Shown: positions 1-10,611 of the stretch, piece after piece
Numbering within the stretch: the stretch's first letter is position 1
Layout of the letters: the number at the start of each line of letters is the position of its first letter
Assembly: GCF_000517025.1 (NCBI RefSeq)
Contig: NZ_KI912095.1
Span: 550,559 to 614,558, forward strand
Length of the DNA stretch: 64,000 nucleotides
Source: Halonatronum saccharophilum DSM 13868
GTDB taxonomy: Bacteria; Bacillota; Halanaerobiia; Halobacteroidales; Halobacteroidaceae
Reading direction: 5' to 3'
The notes under the pieces: generated by a model
The model's database searches: none
What the model was told of the DNA's origin: nothing
What the model saw: the letters and a program-made list of their open reading frames with translations, nothing else
Program-made: the position numbers and the translations under genes

Positions 1-40
1 AATAAAAAAAGAGCGATATATAATCCCTCTAAATAAAAGT

Positions 41-116
41 TGGCACGGGAAGCAGGACTTGAACCCGCAACACCTGGATTTGGAGTCCAGTGCTCTACCA
101 ATTGAGCTATTCCCGT
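41..116 (-). tRNA. tRNA-Trp (CCA anticodon)
   Basis: A 76-nt cloverleaf reads on the minus strand. The 7-bp acceptor stem is ACGGGAA with TTCCCGT. The anticodon loop CTCCAAA gives anticodon CCA, so it reads UGG. The T-loop is GTTCAAG-like, and the terminal CCA is encoded at 41-43. It lies just downstream of the tmRNA gene in the same direction. Confidence 0.96.
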
Positions 117-130
117 ACAGTATAAAATTT

Positions 131-490
<360 letters not shown>

Positions 491-577
491 AAAGTTTTTA
501 GAGATTCTTTGATCAATCTTAAATAATAGTTAAAAATGCTAAGATTAAAAGCAATCAGAGATCCCTCTTACAAGATA

Positions 578-1042
578 TTAATATCTGCCTAAGTTATTAT
601 CCTTAAAGGCACGTTCAATATCACGTTTAGCACTTTTACGTTTCAAATCCTCTCGCTTATCATACAGGTTCTTACCCTTAGCTAGGGCCAACTCCACTTT
701 AATAAGCTGACGCTTAAAGTAGAACTTCAAAGGAATAAGGGTATATCCCTTCTCCTTAGTCTTTCCTATCAACTTCCTAATCTCCCTCTTATTTAAGAGT
801 AACTTTCTAACCCTTTCTGGGTCATGGTTAAATCTATTACCCTGTTTATAAGGAGATATATGAAGGTTATAAAGAAAGACCTCCCCATCCTCTATTATAG
901 CAAAGGAGTCCTTAACATTAATCCTACCAGCTCGAATCGACTTTACTTCAGTACCTTGAAGTACAATTCCAGCTTCATAGGTCTCTTCAATATTATACTC
1001 ATGACGAGCTTTTCTGTTTCTAGCAATAACTCTATTACTCAT
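578..1042 (-). CDS. smpB: SsrA-binding protein SmpB
   Basis: SmpB binds the tRNA-like domain of tmRNA and takes it to stalled ribosomes. The 154-residue protein begins [16 protein letters not shown] and shows the family core: [15 protein letters not shown], then the LHISPY segment, then a lysine/arginine-rich C-terminal tail ([13 protein letters not shown]) that enters the ribosome. I chose ATG at 1042. The SD GAGG lies 8 nt upstream of it, whereas the GTG three codons earlier abuts the SD. The gene sits between rnr and ssrA, a common Firmicute order (secG-rnr-smpB-ssrA) that groups RNA quality control. Confidence 0.97.
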   Translation of the reverse strand: MSNRVIARNRKARHEYNIEETYEAGIVLQGTEVKSIRAGRINVKDSFAIIEDGEVFLYNLHISPYKQGNRFNHDPERVRKLLLNKREIRKLIGKTKEKGYTLIPLKFYFKRQLIKVELALAKGKNLYDKREDLKRKSAKRDIERAFKDNNLGRY

Positions 1043-1148
1043 TTTTTTCACCTCTTAAAAGAACGTGCACATATTATTATAACAGCTTAAAGTAAAATGT
1101 CAAGAACTCCATTACAAAAAACTAGATTTTCCCTAGAAAAATCAGGAA

Positions 1149-3278
1149 TTAACCTTCTTCTATAACAAGATCAAAGTCTATCTCCTTCTCATCTAAGTTA
1201 ACTCTTCTAACTTTAACCTTAACTTTATCTCCTAATTTATAGACTTTGGCGGTTCTTTCTCCAATAAAGGCATGTTTGTCCTCATAATAATGATAATAAT
1301 CATCTCTAAGCGAACTCACATGTACCATACCCTCTACCCCATTCTCTAATTCAACAAAACAAGCAAAAGACATTACACCGCTTATTATTCCATCATAAAC
1401 CTCACCGATCTTATCTTGCATATACTCTACCATCTTCAAGTCTACAGATTCTCTTTCGGCATCCATAGCTTTGCGTTCTTGTACAGAAGAATGATCAGAG
1501 ATTCTATATAAAGTCTCCTGTAATTCATCTGCTCTCTCTTCATTTATATAACCCTCATTGATAACCTCTTTAATAACACGGTGAATAGTAAGATCTGGAT
1601 ACCTTCTAATAGGAGATGTAAAATGAGAATAACACCTTGAAGCAAGACCAAAGTGTCCAATGTTTTCAGGGCTATAATGGGCCTGTTGCATACTTCTTAA
1701 CAAAACAGTATTTACAACTCTCTCCTCATCTTTACCCTTAACCTCCTCTAGTAGATCCTGTAGAGCCTTTGGATGTAGATTATCTCCTAACCCCTTAATA
1801 CTGTATCCCAAGTTATGGATGAAGGCATTAGCATTCTCTAACTTAGTCATCTTAGGCGTATCATGAACCCGATAAATAAATGGTATCTCTCGATAGTAAA
1901 CACTCTCTGCTACAACTTCATTGGTTCTAATCATAAACTCCTCAATAATTCTCTCTGAAACACCACGGTCAACTTTAATTATATCTATAGGCCTTCCTTC
2001 ATCATCTAAAATAACCTTAGACTCAGGGAAATCAAAATCGATACTCCCTCTATCAAAGCGTGCTTCTCGAATCTTTGCTGCCAACTCTTCCATAACTCTT
2101 AAGTCTTCAATTACATCCTTGTACTCTTCTATTAACTCTTCATCACCATCTGTTAACATTCTATTGACCTTGGTATAAGTCAGCCTATGGTTTACATTTA
2201 TAATACTCTCAGTTATCTCATAGTCTACTAAGTTTCCATCCTCAAGGTCAAAGTCCATAAAGACTGTCATTGCCAACCTATCAACACCAGAGATCAAACT
2301 ACATAAGTTGTTAGATAATTTTTCAGGTAACATTGGAATTACCCTATCTACTAAATATATACTGGTAGCTCTATTATAAGCTTCACTATTTAAAGCACTT
2401 CCTTCATTGACATAATAGGTTACATCCGCAATGTGTACACCTAGCCTAGCCTTTCCATTATCTAAGATCTCTAAAGATACTGCATCATCATAGTCTTTAG
2501 CATCTTCTCCATCGATAGTTACCATCCTAAGTTCTCTTAAATCTCTTCTTCTCTTCACTTCACTTTCAGGTATATAATCATCAATTAATTTCATTTCCTC
2601 TTTAACAGCATTTGGAAAGTCATCAGGTAGATCTAAATTCCTAATTATAGCTTCTATATCTACCCCAGGATCTCCCTTATCTCCTAAGATTTCAACTATA
2701 CTACCTTCAGGATTTCTTCGCTCCTCTGGCCATCTAGTTATCTCGGCAACAACCTTCTGACCATCCTTGGCCCCAGAAGTTTGAGACTTTGGAATGAAAA
2801 TATCATGATATATCTTATTATCATCTGGAACTACAAAACCAAAATTCTTACTCTGATCGTAATTTCCAACTACTTTGGTGTTGGCCCTTTCTAATATCCT
2901 AACAACCTCTCCAGATAGCTTCTTACCATCAGTATTTTTAGCTACTCTAACAATTACCTTATCATTATGCATAGCACCCTTTAAATCCTTTAAATTAACA
3001 TAAACATCTTCAATATCTGGCTTTTCTGGTATTAAGAAAGCAAAACCTTTAGCATTTCCTTGTAACCTCCCTACTACCATACCCATTCTTTCAGGAACAC
3101 CATAACAATCACGCCTATTACGAATAATTAAGCCCTTCTCTTCCATATCATCTAATATGTCTAAAAGCATCTTTTCTTCATTCTTAGGAATCTCAAAAAC
3201 ATCTAATAATTCACTTGCAGTCAATGGTTTATAAGCTTCCTCTTTCATAAAATTTAATATAACCTTTTTAATATTCAT
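1149..3278 (-). CDS. rnr: Ribonuclease R (3'-5' exoribonuclease)
   Basis: RNase R degrades structured RNA processively and, in known systems, works with tmRNA-SmpB on defective messages. The 709-residue protein has an N-terminal winged-helix-like segment (residues 1-60), cold-shock/OB domains (about 70-210), a central RNB catalytic domain and a C-terminal S1 domain (IGEVYDGIISGVMSFACFVE, about 625-705). The RNB domain carries the metal-binding Asp cluster in TIDGEDAKDYDDAVSLE (about 255-270). The length matches the family. It is co-directional with secG upstream and smpB downstream. A GAAGGGAG SD precedes the ATG. Confidence 0.97.
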   Translation of the reverse strand: MNIKKVILNFMKEEAYKPLTASELLDVFEIPKNEEKMLLDILDDMEEKGLIIRNRRDCYGVPERMGMVVGRLQGNAKGFAFLIPEKPDIEDVYVNLKDLKGAMHNDKVIVRVAKNTDGKKLSGEVVRILERANTKVVGNYDQSKNFGFVVPDDNKIYHDIFIPKSQTSGAKDGQKVVAEITRWPEERRNPEGSIVEILGDKGDPGVDIEAIIRNLDLPDDFPNAVKEEMKLIDDYIPESEVKRRRDLRELRMVTIDGEDAKDYDDAVSLEILDNGKARLGVHIADVTYYVNEGSALNSEAYNRATSIYLVDRVIPMLPEKLSNNLCSLISGVDRLAMTVFMDFDLEDGNLVDYEITESIINVNHRLTYTKVNRMLTDGDEELIEEYKDVIEDLRVMEELAAKIREARFDRGSIDFDFPESKVILDDEGRPIDIIKVDRGVSERIIEEFMIRTNEVVAESVYYREIPFIYRVHDTPKMTKLENANAFIHNLGYSIKGLGDNLHPKALQDLLEEVKGKDEERVVNTVLLRSMQQAHYSPENIGHFGLASRCYSHFTSPIRRYPDLTIHRVIKEVINEGYINEERADELQETLYRISDHSSVQERKAMDAERESVDLKMVEYMQDKIGEVYDGIISGVMSFACFVELENGVEGMVHVSSLRDDYYHYYEDKHAFIGERTAKVYKLGDKVKVKVRRVNLDEKEIDFDLVIEEG

Positions 3279-3368
3279 TCTACCACTCCCTTCTAATTTT
3301 TTAATCTTAGCTTACTTATTATTTTGCTTAAAGAAGAAATAAATATGTATTTCTTGTGAAATATAGAA

Positions 3369-3402
3369 AACTCTCAGTCAGATCACTATCCAACTAAGAG
3401 TT
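3369..3402 (-). terminator. Stem-loop after secG
   Basis: A 10-bp stem (AACTCTTAGT with ACTGAGAGTT, one G-T pair) and a 14-nt loop follow the secG stop on the minus strand. They lead into TTCTATATTTC, a weak U-rich tail. It is probably a partial terminator before rnr. Confidence 0.55.
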
Positions 3403-3414
3403 CTATATTTAAGA

Positions 3415-3645
3415 TTATTGGACTGCAGCAATTATCAAAGCCAATAGCATAAATAAAATAGAAGAAGCTATAGTAATCTTAGACAACAGCTTGTCTATAG
3501 CTTTTCCACTACCTCCAAAGGATTGAGCAGCTCCACCACCAGTAAGAGCACCCATTCCAGAACCTTCTCCTGACTGTAATAATACTGCAGCAATCAGTAC
3601 AAATGATACAATAACAAGAAGCACTTTAAGAAGTACCACCCACAA
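3415..3645 (-). CDS. secG: Preprotein translocase subunit SecG
   Basis: SecG is a small accessory subunit of the SecYEG protein-export channel in the cytoplasmic membrane. The roughly 76-residue protein has two membrane segments (about residues 3-21 and 54-74). Between them is the conserved LLQSGEGSGMGALTGG loop followed by a glycine-rich stretch. The reading frame is open further upstream, but the family length and the strong GGGGG SD at 3650 favour a start at TTG 3645 or GTG 3639. I list TTG. It lies between eno and rnr, the standard Firmicute position. Confidence 0.9.
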   Translation of the reverse strand: MWVVLLKVLLVIVSFVLIAAVLLQSGEGSGMGALTGGGAAQSFGGSGKAIDKLLSKITIASSILFMLLALIIAAVQ

Positions 3646-3712
3646 CGCACCCCCTATATTAGAAAATAACATTATCATTTTAACATAAGTTGCCTTAAAA
3701 AGCAATTGAATC

Positions 3713-3856
3713 ACTGGTAATGAGTAACAAGTTATGAGTGATAAGCAAGTTCAAAACCTCATTTCTATGCCCATTAGCAATAGATTATATCTATTTGATT
3801 TTTCATAAGAAGTTTTATCTTCTTAATTTCACTGATTACTCATAACTAGTAATAAA
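3713..3856. repeat. Imperfect palindromic intergenic repeat (ACTGATTACTCAT family)
   Basis: The left end, ACTGGTAATGAGTAAC, and the right end, GATTACTCATAACTAGT, form an imperfect terminal inverted repeat. It encloses about 90 bp of A+T-rich DNA between eno and secG. Related copies lie at 52120-52264 and 54970-55113. There is no coding capacity. It looks like a MITE-type or REP-like repeat. Confidence 0.65.
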
Positions 3857-3915
3857 GTTATTTAGAGTCTCTAAAAAAGTAATATTTACTAATATTTTTT
3901 AATATTAAATTAGAT

Positions 3916-3950
3916 AAAAAAGGTGCAGGTCTTAAGACCTACACCTTTTT
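3916..3950 (-). terminator. Rho-independent terminator of the glycolytic operon
   Basis: Just past the eno stop, the minus strand reads AAGGTGTAGGTCTTAAGACC and continues with the pairing arm. The stem is about 14 bp with one mismatch and is followed by TTTTTTATC. It closes the cggR-to-eno unit. Confidence 0.85.
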
Positions 3951-3956
3951 ATATTT

Positions 3957-5243
<1,287 letters not shown>

Positions 5244-5375
5244 TTAACTACCTCCTACATTTTATTTGATTTGGTTTTACTTTCAAGTTTAAATTCAACT
5301 TCAATGAACTTAAACCTTATATCTATTAACTCCTAGTAACTATAACTAATCACTAGTCATTAATTACAATTAAGA

Positions 5376-6917
5376 TTATTTAATTAATTGACTACCTGTC
5401 ATCTCTTTAGGTACATCAATTCCCAATAACTTAAGCATTGTTGGAGCAAAGTCTGCTAACTTACCACCATTGACAAGCTTAGCATCCTTATGATTATCAT
5501 TAGCATAAATAAGCGGAACTTGATTAGTTGTATGAGCAGTAAAAGGCTCACCTGTATCATAATCAACCATCTGTTCACCATTACCATGATCTGCTGTAAT
5601 TAAAAGACCTCCACCTTTAGCTAAGATAGCATCGGCAACCTTACCCAAACATTCATCTACAGCCTCTACAGCTGTGATCTCTGCATCAAAATCACCTGTA
5701 TGTCCAACCATATCTGGATTAGCATAGTTTAAGATTATAACATCATAATCCTTCTCTTCCATCTTAGCTAATAGATTATCAGTTACTTCATAAGCACTCA
5801 TCTCTGGCTTCATGTCATAGGTAGCAACATCAGGTGATGGAATCAACTCTCTATCTTCTCCTTTATTTGGTGTTTCCTTGCCACCATTGAAAAAGAAAGT
5901 AACATGAGCATACTTTTCAGTTTCAGCAGTTCTTAGCTGCTTTAAACCATTGGTTGCTAAGACTTGACCAAGGGTATTGACAAGTTCAGTTGTCGGATAA
6001 GCTATAGGAGCATCGATGGTTTCATCATATTCAGTCATACATACAAGATGAACATCTGGATGTACTTTTCGATCAAAACCAGCAAATTCCTTATCATTTA
6101 ATGCTCTAGTCAACTGTCTAGCTCTATCAGGTCTAAAGTTAAAGAAGATGATAGAATCATTATCTCCAACTCTGTTAATAGCTTCACCATTTTCATCAGT
6201 TATAACTGTAGGTAAGACAAACTCATCTGTTTTATCATCTGCATAGGAAGTTTCTATAGCTTTAAGGGCAGTACTAGCTTTCTTCCCTTCACCTAAACAC
6301 ATAGCATTATAGGACTTTGCAGTTCTCTCCCAACGAGTATCTCGATCCATATAGTAATAACGACCACCTATAGTTGAAATTTCACCTACACCTATCTCTT
6401 CTATCTTGGCTTCTAACTCTTTTACATACTTTTTAGCACTTGATGGCGGTACATCTCTACCATCTAAAATAGGATGGACATAGACTTTGTCTAGCCCCTC
6501 TTTTTTGGCCATCTCTAACAAAGCATATAGATGTTTATTATGACTATGAACTCCACCATCAGATAGTAATCCTAATAGGTGCAAAGCAGAATTATTATTC
6601 TTAACCTTCTTTATAGCTTCTGATAGGACTTCATTTTCAAAGAAATCACCTTCTTTGATTGCTAGAGAGATTCTGGTTAAATCTTGATATACAACTCTAC
6701 CAGCACCTAAGTTCAAATGTCCAACCTCTGAATTACCCATTTGACCTTCTGGTAGACCAACAGCTTCTCCAGCAGCATTTATAACAGCATGCGGATAATC
6801 TTCCCACAATTTATCAAAATTAGGCGTATTAGCTGCTTTTATAGCATTTGCCTCTTCTTTATCATTAAGTCCAAATCCATCTAATATAATTAAAGCTAAG
6901 GGTTTTGGTTTATTCAT
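5376..6917 (-). CDS. gpmI: 2,3-bisphosphoglycerate-independent phosphoglycerate mutase
   Basis: The enzyme interconverts 3- and 2-phosphoglycerate through a phosphoserine intermediate and needs Mn2+. The 513-residue protein starts [11 protein letters not shown] (metal-binding Asp13). The nucleophile Ser63 lies in [17 protein letters not shown]. Further metal ligands occur in [13 protein letters not shown] and [11 protein letters not shown], and HTTNQVP lies near the C-terminus. It is 27 bp downstream of tpiA in the operon. A gap of about 135 bp to eno holds only degenerate repeat-like DNA. Confidence 0.98.
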   Translation of the reverse strand: MNKPKPLALIILDGFGLNDKEEANAIKAANTPNFDKLWEDYPHAVINAAGEAVGLPEGQMGNSEVGHLNLGAGRVVYQDLTRISLAIKEGDFFENEVLSEAIKKVKNNNSALHLLGLLSDGGVHSHNKHLYALLEMAKKEGLDKVYVHPILDGRDVPPSSAKKYVKELEAKIEEIGVGEISTIGGRYYYMDRDTRWERTAKSYNAMCLGEGKKASTALKAIETSYADDKTDEFVLPTVITDENGEAINRVGDNDSIIFFNFRPDRARQLTRALNDKEFAGFDRKVHPDVHLVCMTEYDETIDAPIAYPTTELVNTLGQVLATNGLKQLRTAETEKYAHVTFFFNGGKETPNKGEDRELIPSPDVATYDMKPEMSAYEVTDNLLAKMEEKDYDVIILNYANPDMVGHTGDFDAEITAVEAVDECLGKVADAILAKGGGLLITADHGNGEQMVDYDTGEPFTAHTTNQVPLIYANDNHKDAKLVNGGKLADFAPTMLKLLGIDVPKEMTGSQLIK

Positions 6918-6944
6918 TTATATTTCCCCTTTCTTTATCATTTA

Positions 6945-7700
6945 TTACTTATTAAAGTTAACAATTTTAGAGAAGGATTCTGCCTCCAAGCTAGCTCCCC
7001 CAACTAAAGCACCATCAATATTAGGTTGTGCCATAATCTCTTTTACATTATGCGGTTTAACACTTCCACCATATTGAATTCTAATACTTTGAGCAGTTTC
7101 TGCATCATACATACTAGCTATAGTCTGTCTAATAAATTTGATTATCTCTTCAGCTTGTTCTGGAGTAGCAGTCTTTCCAGTTCCAATAGCCCAGATTGGT
7201 TCATAGGCAAGTACCATATCTTTAACAGCTTCTGCTTGAACTCCAGAAAGCCCAGCAGCTAATTGAAATTTAATCTTTTCAAATAAAACTCCAGATTCTC
7301 TCTCTTCTAATGTCTCACCAATACAAAGAATTGGTGTTAAATCATTATCTATAGCTGCTTTTAACTTTAAGTTTAATAATTCATCATTCTCACCAAAGAT
7401 CTCTCTTCTTTCAGAGTGGCCTACTATTACATATTTACATCCTACTGACTTGACCATAGCTGGAGAAAGCTCACCAGTATAAGCTCCACTATCTCTCCAG
7501 TACATATTTTCAGCACCTAAATCCACATTACTTCCTTCTACCACTTCATTCATAGCATATAAGTTAACAGCTGGAGCACAGATAGCAACATCTACATCAT
7601 CTGCATCAGCTACTAGACCCTTTAGCTCATTTACCATAGCAACTGCTTCATCAACAGTCTTATTCATCTTCCAGTTTCCTGCCATTAAAGGTATGCGCAC
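6945..7700 (-). CDS. tpiA: Triosephosphate isomerase
   Basis: The enzyme interconverts dihydroxyacetone phosphate and glyceraldehyde 3-phosphate. The 251-residue TIM barrel has all catalytic residues: Lys11 in GNWKMN, His95 in VIVGHSERRE, and Glu167 in LAYEPIWAIGTGKTA, which is also the flexible loop 6. The GGSVK and GALVGGASL phosphate loops are intact. It lies downstream of pgk, but a 508-bp stretch with a three-unit tandem array separates the two genes. Transcripts from the cggR promoter must read through that array to reach tpiA. Confidence 0.98.
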   Translation of the reverse strand: MRIPLMAGNWKMNKTVDEAVAMVNELKGLVADADDVDVAICAPAVNLYAMNEVVEGSNVDLGAENMYWRDSGAYTGELSPAMVKSVGCKYVIVGHSERREIFGENDELLNLKLKAAIDNDLTPILCIGETLEERESGVLFEKIKFQLAAGLSGVQAEAVKDMVLAYEPIWAIGTGKTATPEQAEEIIKFIRQTIASMYDAETAQSIRIQYGGSVKPHNVKEIMAQPNIDGALVGGASLEAESFSKIVNFNK

Positions 7701-7885
7701 AAAAATCCCTCCGTTTTGTTAGTTTGCAGTATACAGTTTACAGTGTACAGTTAAAGAAGAAAATCTTCAAAAATAAAATATTTTAGCTATAAGCTATACA
7801 CCTTATACTATAGACTGTTATTATCAGTATGTATCACGCATAGTATACAAAAAGCCATTGTAGACTATGCGTTATAAATTAAAAT
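7701..7885. repeat. TACAGTTTACAG-type repeat tract between tpiA and the pgk array
   Basis: The tract has short iterations of the ATACAGTTTACAGTGTACAG kind (7728-7755) and a second half containing AGACTATGCG- and ATAGTATAC-like pairs. A related short copy sits upstream of whiA (13096-13130). No gene or clear promoter is visible. It is probably decayed palindromic repeat DNA. Confidence 0.45.
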
Positions 7886-8208
7886 TTATCTGTCGCTCAA
7901 CGATTCCCTCCTGGTTTGAAGTGCAAAACCAGTCGTGTTCTTCGGAATAGAAGAAACATTACGTTACTACATGAGTATAATTTCTACTTAGATTATCTGT
8001 CACTCAACGCTTCTCTCACTGCCTAAAAGGCAAGGCAGTTCGTGTACTTCGGAATATATATTGACATTAGCAAACAGAATTAGTCACATTAATATTTCCT
8101 ATTATCTATCACTTAACGCCTCTCTCACTGCCTAAAAGGCAAGGCAGCTCGTGTACTTCGGACTAGAAGCAACATTACTATACTCTATGAGTATAATTTC
8201 TATTTAAT
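7886..8208. repeat. Three tandem 107-109-bp units repeating the pgk 3' end plus a hairpin
   Basis: Units start at 7886, 7993 and 8102, and the true pgk end starts at 8209, so the periods are 107, 109 and 107. Read on the minus strand, each unit ends with codons for RE(A/S)LSDR-stop, the same as the true pgk terminus (ESLSDR-stop). Differences are mostly synonymous. Each unit carries a hairpin (7911-7936, 8017-8044, 8126-8153), then CTTCGGA-type sequence and a 50-60-bp tail. The first and third tails are clearly alike; the middle one has diverged. The same architecture recurs at 24174-24394 and 63111-63330. Confidence 0.85.
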
Positions 8209-9384
8209 TTATCTGTCACTTAACGATTCTACCGCTGGTAATGGCTTTCCTTCGAAGAATTGTAGGGAAGCTCCTCCACCAGTAGATATATGAGTCATTT
8301 TACCATCTAATCCAGCTTTATTAACAGCAGCAGCAGAATCTCCACCACCGATAATTGTCATAGCATCAAGATCAGCTAATACTTGAGCAACTTGATTAGT
8401 ACCTTTAGCAAAGGCATCCATCTCAAATACACCCATTGGCCCGTTCCAAACTACAGTCTTTGCTTCTTTAAGAACTGCTTCAAACTTAGCAATAGCATCT
8501 GGACCGATATCAAGAGCTTGCCACCCATCTTCGATTCCATCTACTGCAACTACTTTATTGTTTGCGTCAGCAGCAAAATCATCAGCAACTACAACATCAG
8601 TTGGAAGTAAAATTTTATCTCCTGCTTTTTCCATTAATTCCTTAGCTAGATCAATCTTATCAGTCTCAACTAAAGAATCACCAGTTGGATGACCTTGAGC
8701 AGCGATGAATGTATTTGCCATTCCACCACCGATAATCAAAGAGTCAGCTTTCTCTAATAAAGATTCAATAACTGCAATCTTGTCAGAGACCTTAGCTCCA
8801 CCGATTATAGCTACAAATGGTCTATCTGGGCTTTTAACAGCTTTACCCATTACATCTAGCTCATTTTGAATTAAGAAGCCCATAGCTGATTCTTCAACAT
8901 GATGAGTTATACCTTCAGTTGAAGCATGAGCTCTATGAGTAGCACCAAAAGCGTCATTTACATAAACATCAGCTAACTTAGCTAATTCTTTAGCAAATTC
9001 TGCATCGTTGCTCTTCTCACCTGCATTGAACCTAGTGTTCTCTAATAATAAAACATCTCCTGCTTCCATATTAGCAACTGCTTTCTCAGGCTCTTCTCCA
9101 ACAGTAGTGTCCGTCTTAATAATAGTTTTTTCTAATTTATCAGATAAAACTTGAGCAACAGAATCTAGTCTAAACTCTTCTTTTACCTCACCTTTAGGTC
9201 TACCTAAGTGAGACATAAGAATAACCTTAGCATCCTCATTAATCAAATAATTAATTGTAGGTAAAGCAGCTCCAATTCTAGTATCATCAGTTACCTTACC
9301 ATCCTTCATTGGAACATTAAAATCAACTCTTACTAAAACCTTTTTACCTTTAACATCTATATCCTTTAAAGTCTTCTTATTCAT
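8209..9384 (-). CDS. pgk: Phosphoglycerate kinase
   Basis: The kinase makes ATP and 3-phosphoglycerate from 1,3-bisphosphoglycerate. The start is [28 protein letters not shown]. An open frame extends 18 codons upstream, but the strong GGGGG SD 7 nt before ATG 9384 fixes this start and gives 391 residues, close to the usual 390-400. Landmarks are [17 protein letters not shown], the hinge [25 protein letters not shown] and the GGGDSAAAV nucleotide loop. The last 24 bp of the gene recur three times immediately downstream. Confidence 0.97.
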   Translation of the reverse strand: MNKKTLKDIDVKGKKVLVRVDFNVPMKDGKVTDDTRIGAALPTINYLINEDAKVILMSHLGRPKGEVKEEFRLDSVAQVLSDKLEKTIIKTDTTVGEEPEKAVANMEAGDVLLLENTRFNAGEKSNDAEFAKELAKLADVYVNDAFGATHRAHASTEGITHHVEESAMGFLIQNELDVMGKAVKSPDRPFVAIIGGAKVSDKIAVIESLLEKADSLIIGGGMANTFIAAQGHPTGDSLVETDKIDLAKELMEKAGDKILLPTDVVVADDFAADANNKVVAVDGIEDGWQALDIGPDAIAKFEAVLKEAKTVVWNGPMGVFEMDAFAKGTNQVAQVLADLDAMTIIGGGDSAAAVNKAGLDGKMTHISTGGGASLQFFEGKPLPAVESLSDR

Positions 9385-9478
9385 AACTACACCCCCAAAG
9401 TTAAATTCAAATCTAAAAACAATCAGATTTAATCCCAAAGATTAATATAATATTTAAACTTTATAATATAATTATTTC

Positions 9479-9502
9479 AGGGTCAGAACTTAATCTGACC
9501 CT
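9479..9502 (-). terminator. Stem-loop between gap and pgk
   Basis: AGGGTCAG pairs with CTGACCCT around an 8-nt loop in the gap-pgk gap. The minus-strand tail is GAAATAATT, too weak for efficient termination. Because pgk lies downstream in the same operon, I read it as an attenuating or mRNA-stabilising stem-loop. Confidence 0.55.
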
Positions 9503-9519
9503 AAAATTTTAAACTATAA

Positions 9520-10515
9520 TTAAAGTCTCTTAGCTAAATCAACAACTCTATTAGTATAACTTAGTTCATTATCATACCAAGAAATAATCTTAACCATATT
9601 ACCATTTACAACCATAGTTGATTTAGCATCAACTAGAGAAGATTCAAATTGTCCCATGATATCTCTAGATACTAACTCTTCTTCAGTATAACCTAATACG
9701 CCTTCCATTTCTCCTTCTGCTTTTGCTTTAAGAGCAGCGTTTACTTCTTCAACAGTAACATCTTTACTTAAAGTAAATACTCCATCAACACAAGAACCAT
9801 TAGGAACTGGAACTCTCATTGCCATACCATCAATCTTACCATCTAACTCTGGTAATACTTTAGTAGTAGCAATAGCTGCACCAGTAGTAGTAGGAATGAT
9901 ATTTTCAGCAGCAGTTCTACCTCTTCTTCTCTTAGCAAATGGCATATCTAAAATAGCTTGGCTAGAAGTATAACCATGAATTGTAGTAATTAAACCTTTT
10001 TCAATACCAAACTCATCATTTAATGCTTTTGCCAAAGGAGCTAAACAGTTAGTTGTACATGATGCATTAGAAACGATCTTATCATCATCAGATAAATCAT
10101 CATCATTAACACCTAGTACAATAGTGTTATCAATTTTATCTTTAGCTGGTACAGTTAATAATACTTTCTTAGCTCCAGCCTCTAAATGCTTTTCTAATTG
10201 AGATTTCTTTCTAAATACACCAGTAGATTCGATAACTACATCAACATTCTTTTCAGCCCATGGTAATTCTGCTGGATCCTTAATAGCAGAAACTTCAATC
10301 TCCTTACCATTAACTACTAAGTTACCATTACTAATATCTACTGTACCATCAAAACGACCATGTACAGAGTCATACTTTAGTAGGTAAGCTAAATTATCTA
10401 CATCAGTTAAATCATTAATAGCAACAATTTCAAAATCTTCACCTCTTGACTCAACTAATCTTAAAAAACCTCTACCAATTCTTCCAAATCCATTAATAGC
10501 AATTTTCTTACTCAT
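9520..10515 (-). CDS. gap: Glyceraldehyde-3-phosphate dehydrogenase, glycolytic type
   Basis: The enzyme oxidises glyceraldehyde 3-phosphate with NAD and phosphate. The 331-residue protein has the Rossmann start KIAINGFGRIGRGFLR. Asn34-Asp35 in AINDLTD is typical of NAD-preferring glycolytic GapA. The catalytic Cys153 lies in SNASCTTNCLAPLAK. The GMAMRVPVPNGS and SWYDNELSYTNRVVDL segments are intact. It follows cggR directly, the gene pair CggR controls in Bacillus. An ATG with a GGAGGG SD sets the start. Confidence 0.98.
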   Translation of the reverse strand: MSKKIAINGFGRIGRGFLRLVESRGEDFEIVAINDLTDVDNLAYLLKYDSVHGRFDGTVDISNGNLVVNGKEIEVSAIKDPAELPWAEKNVDVVIESTGVFRKKSQLEKHLEAGAKKVLLTVPAKDKIDNTIVLGVNDDDLSDDDKIVSNASCTTNCLAPLAKALNDEFGIEKGLITTIHGYTSSQAILDMPFAKRRRGRTAAENIIPTTTGAAIATTKVLPELDGKIDGMAMRVPVPNGSCVDGVFTLSKDVTVEEVNAALKAKAEGEMEGVLGYTEEELVSRDIMGQFESSLVDAKSTMVVNGNMVKIISWYDNELSYTNRVVDLAKRL

Positions 10516-10581
10516 TATTAAATCCCTCCATTTTTTAATTTATTTGTTTAATTAAAAACAAAATTTTAAGCTTTTATAATT

Positions 10582-10611
10582 AACTATTAGTTATCTTACT
10601 AACCAATAGTT
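10582..10611 (-). promoter_or_regulatory. Stem-loop at the cggR-gap junction
   Basis: AACTATTAGTTA pairs with TAACCAATAGTT (11 of 12 bases) around a 6-nt loop, overlapping the cggR stop codon. In Bacillus subtilis the cggR-gapA message is cleaved near the cggR end and a stem-loop stabilises the gapA part. This hairpin is in the equivalent place. The function here is inferred from position only. Confidence 0.5.

Noticed and set aside
7886..8208. CRISPR array
   Set aside because: The conserved parts are a host-gene end and a hairpin, the units are only 2-3 per locus, tails are not unique spacers, and no cas gene is present.
9385..9438. Upstream start for pgk adding 18 residues
   Set aside because: The extension covers the SD and leader of the real start; ATG 9384 has GGGGG at 7 nt and the family N-terminus.
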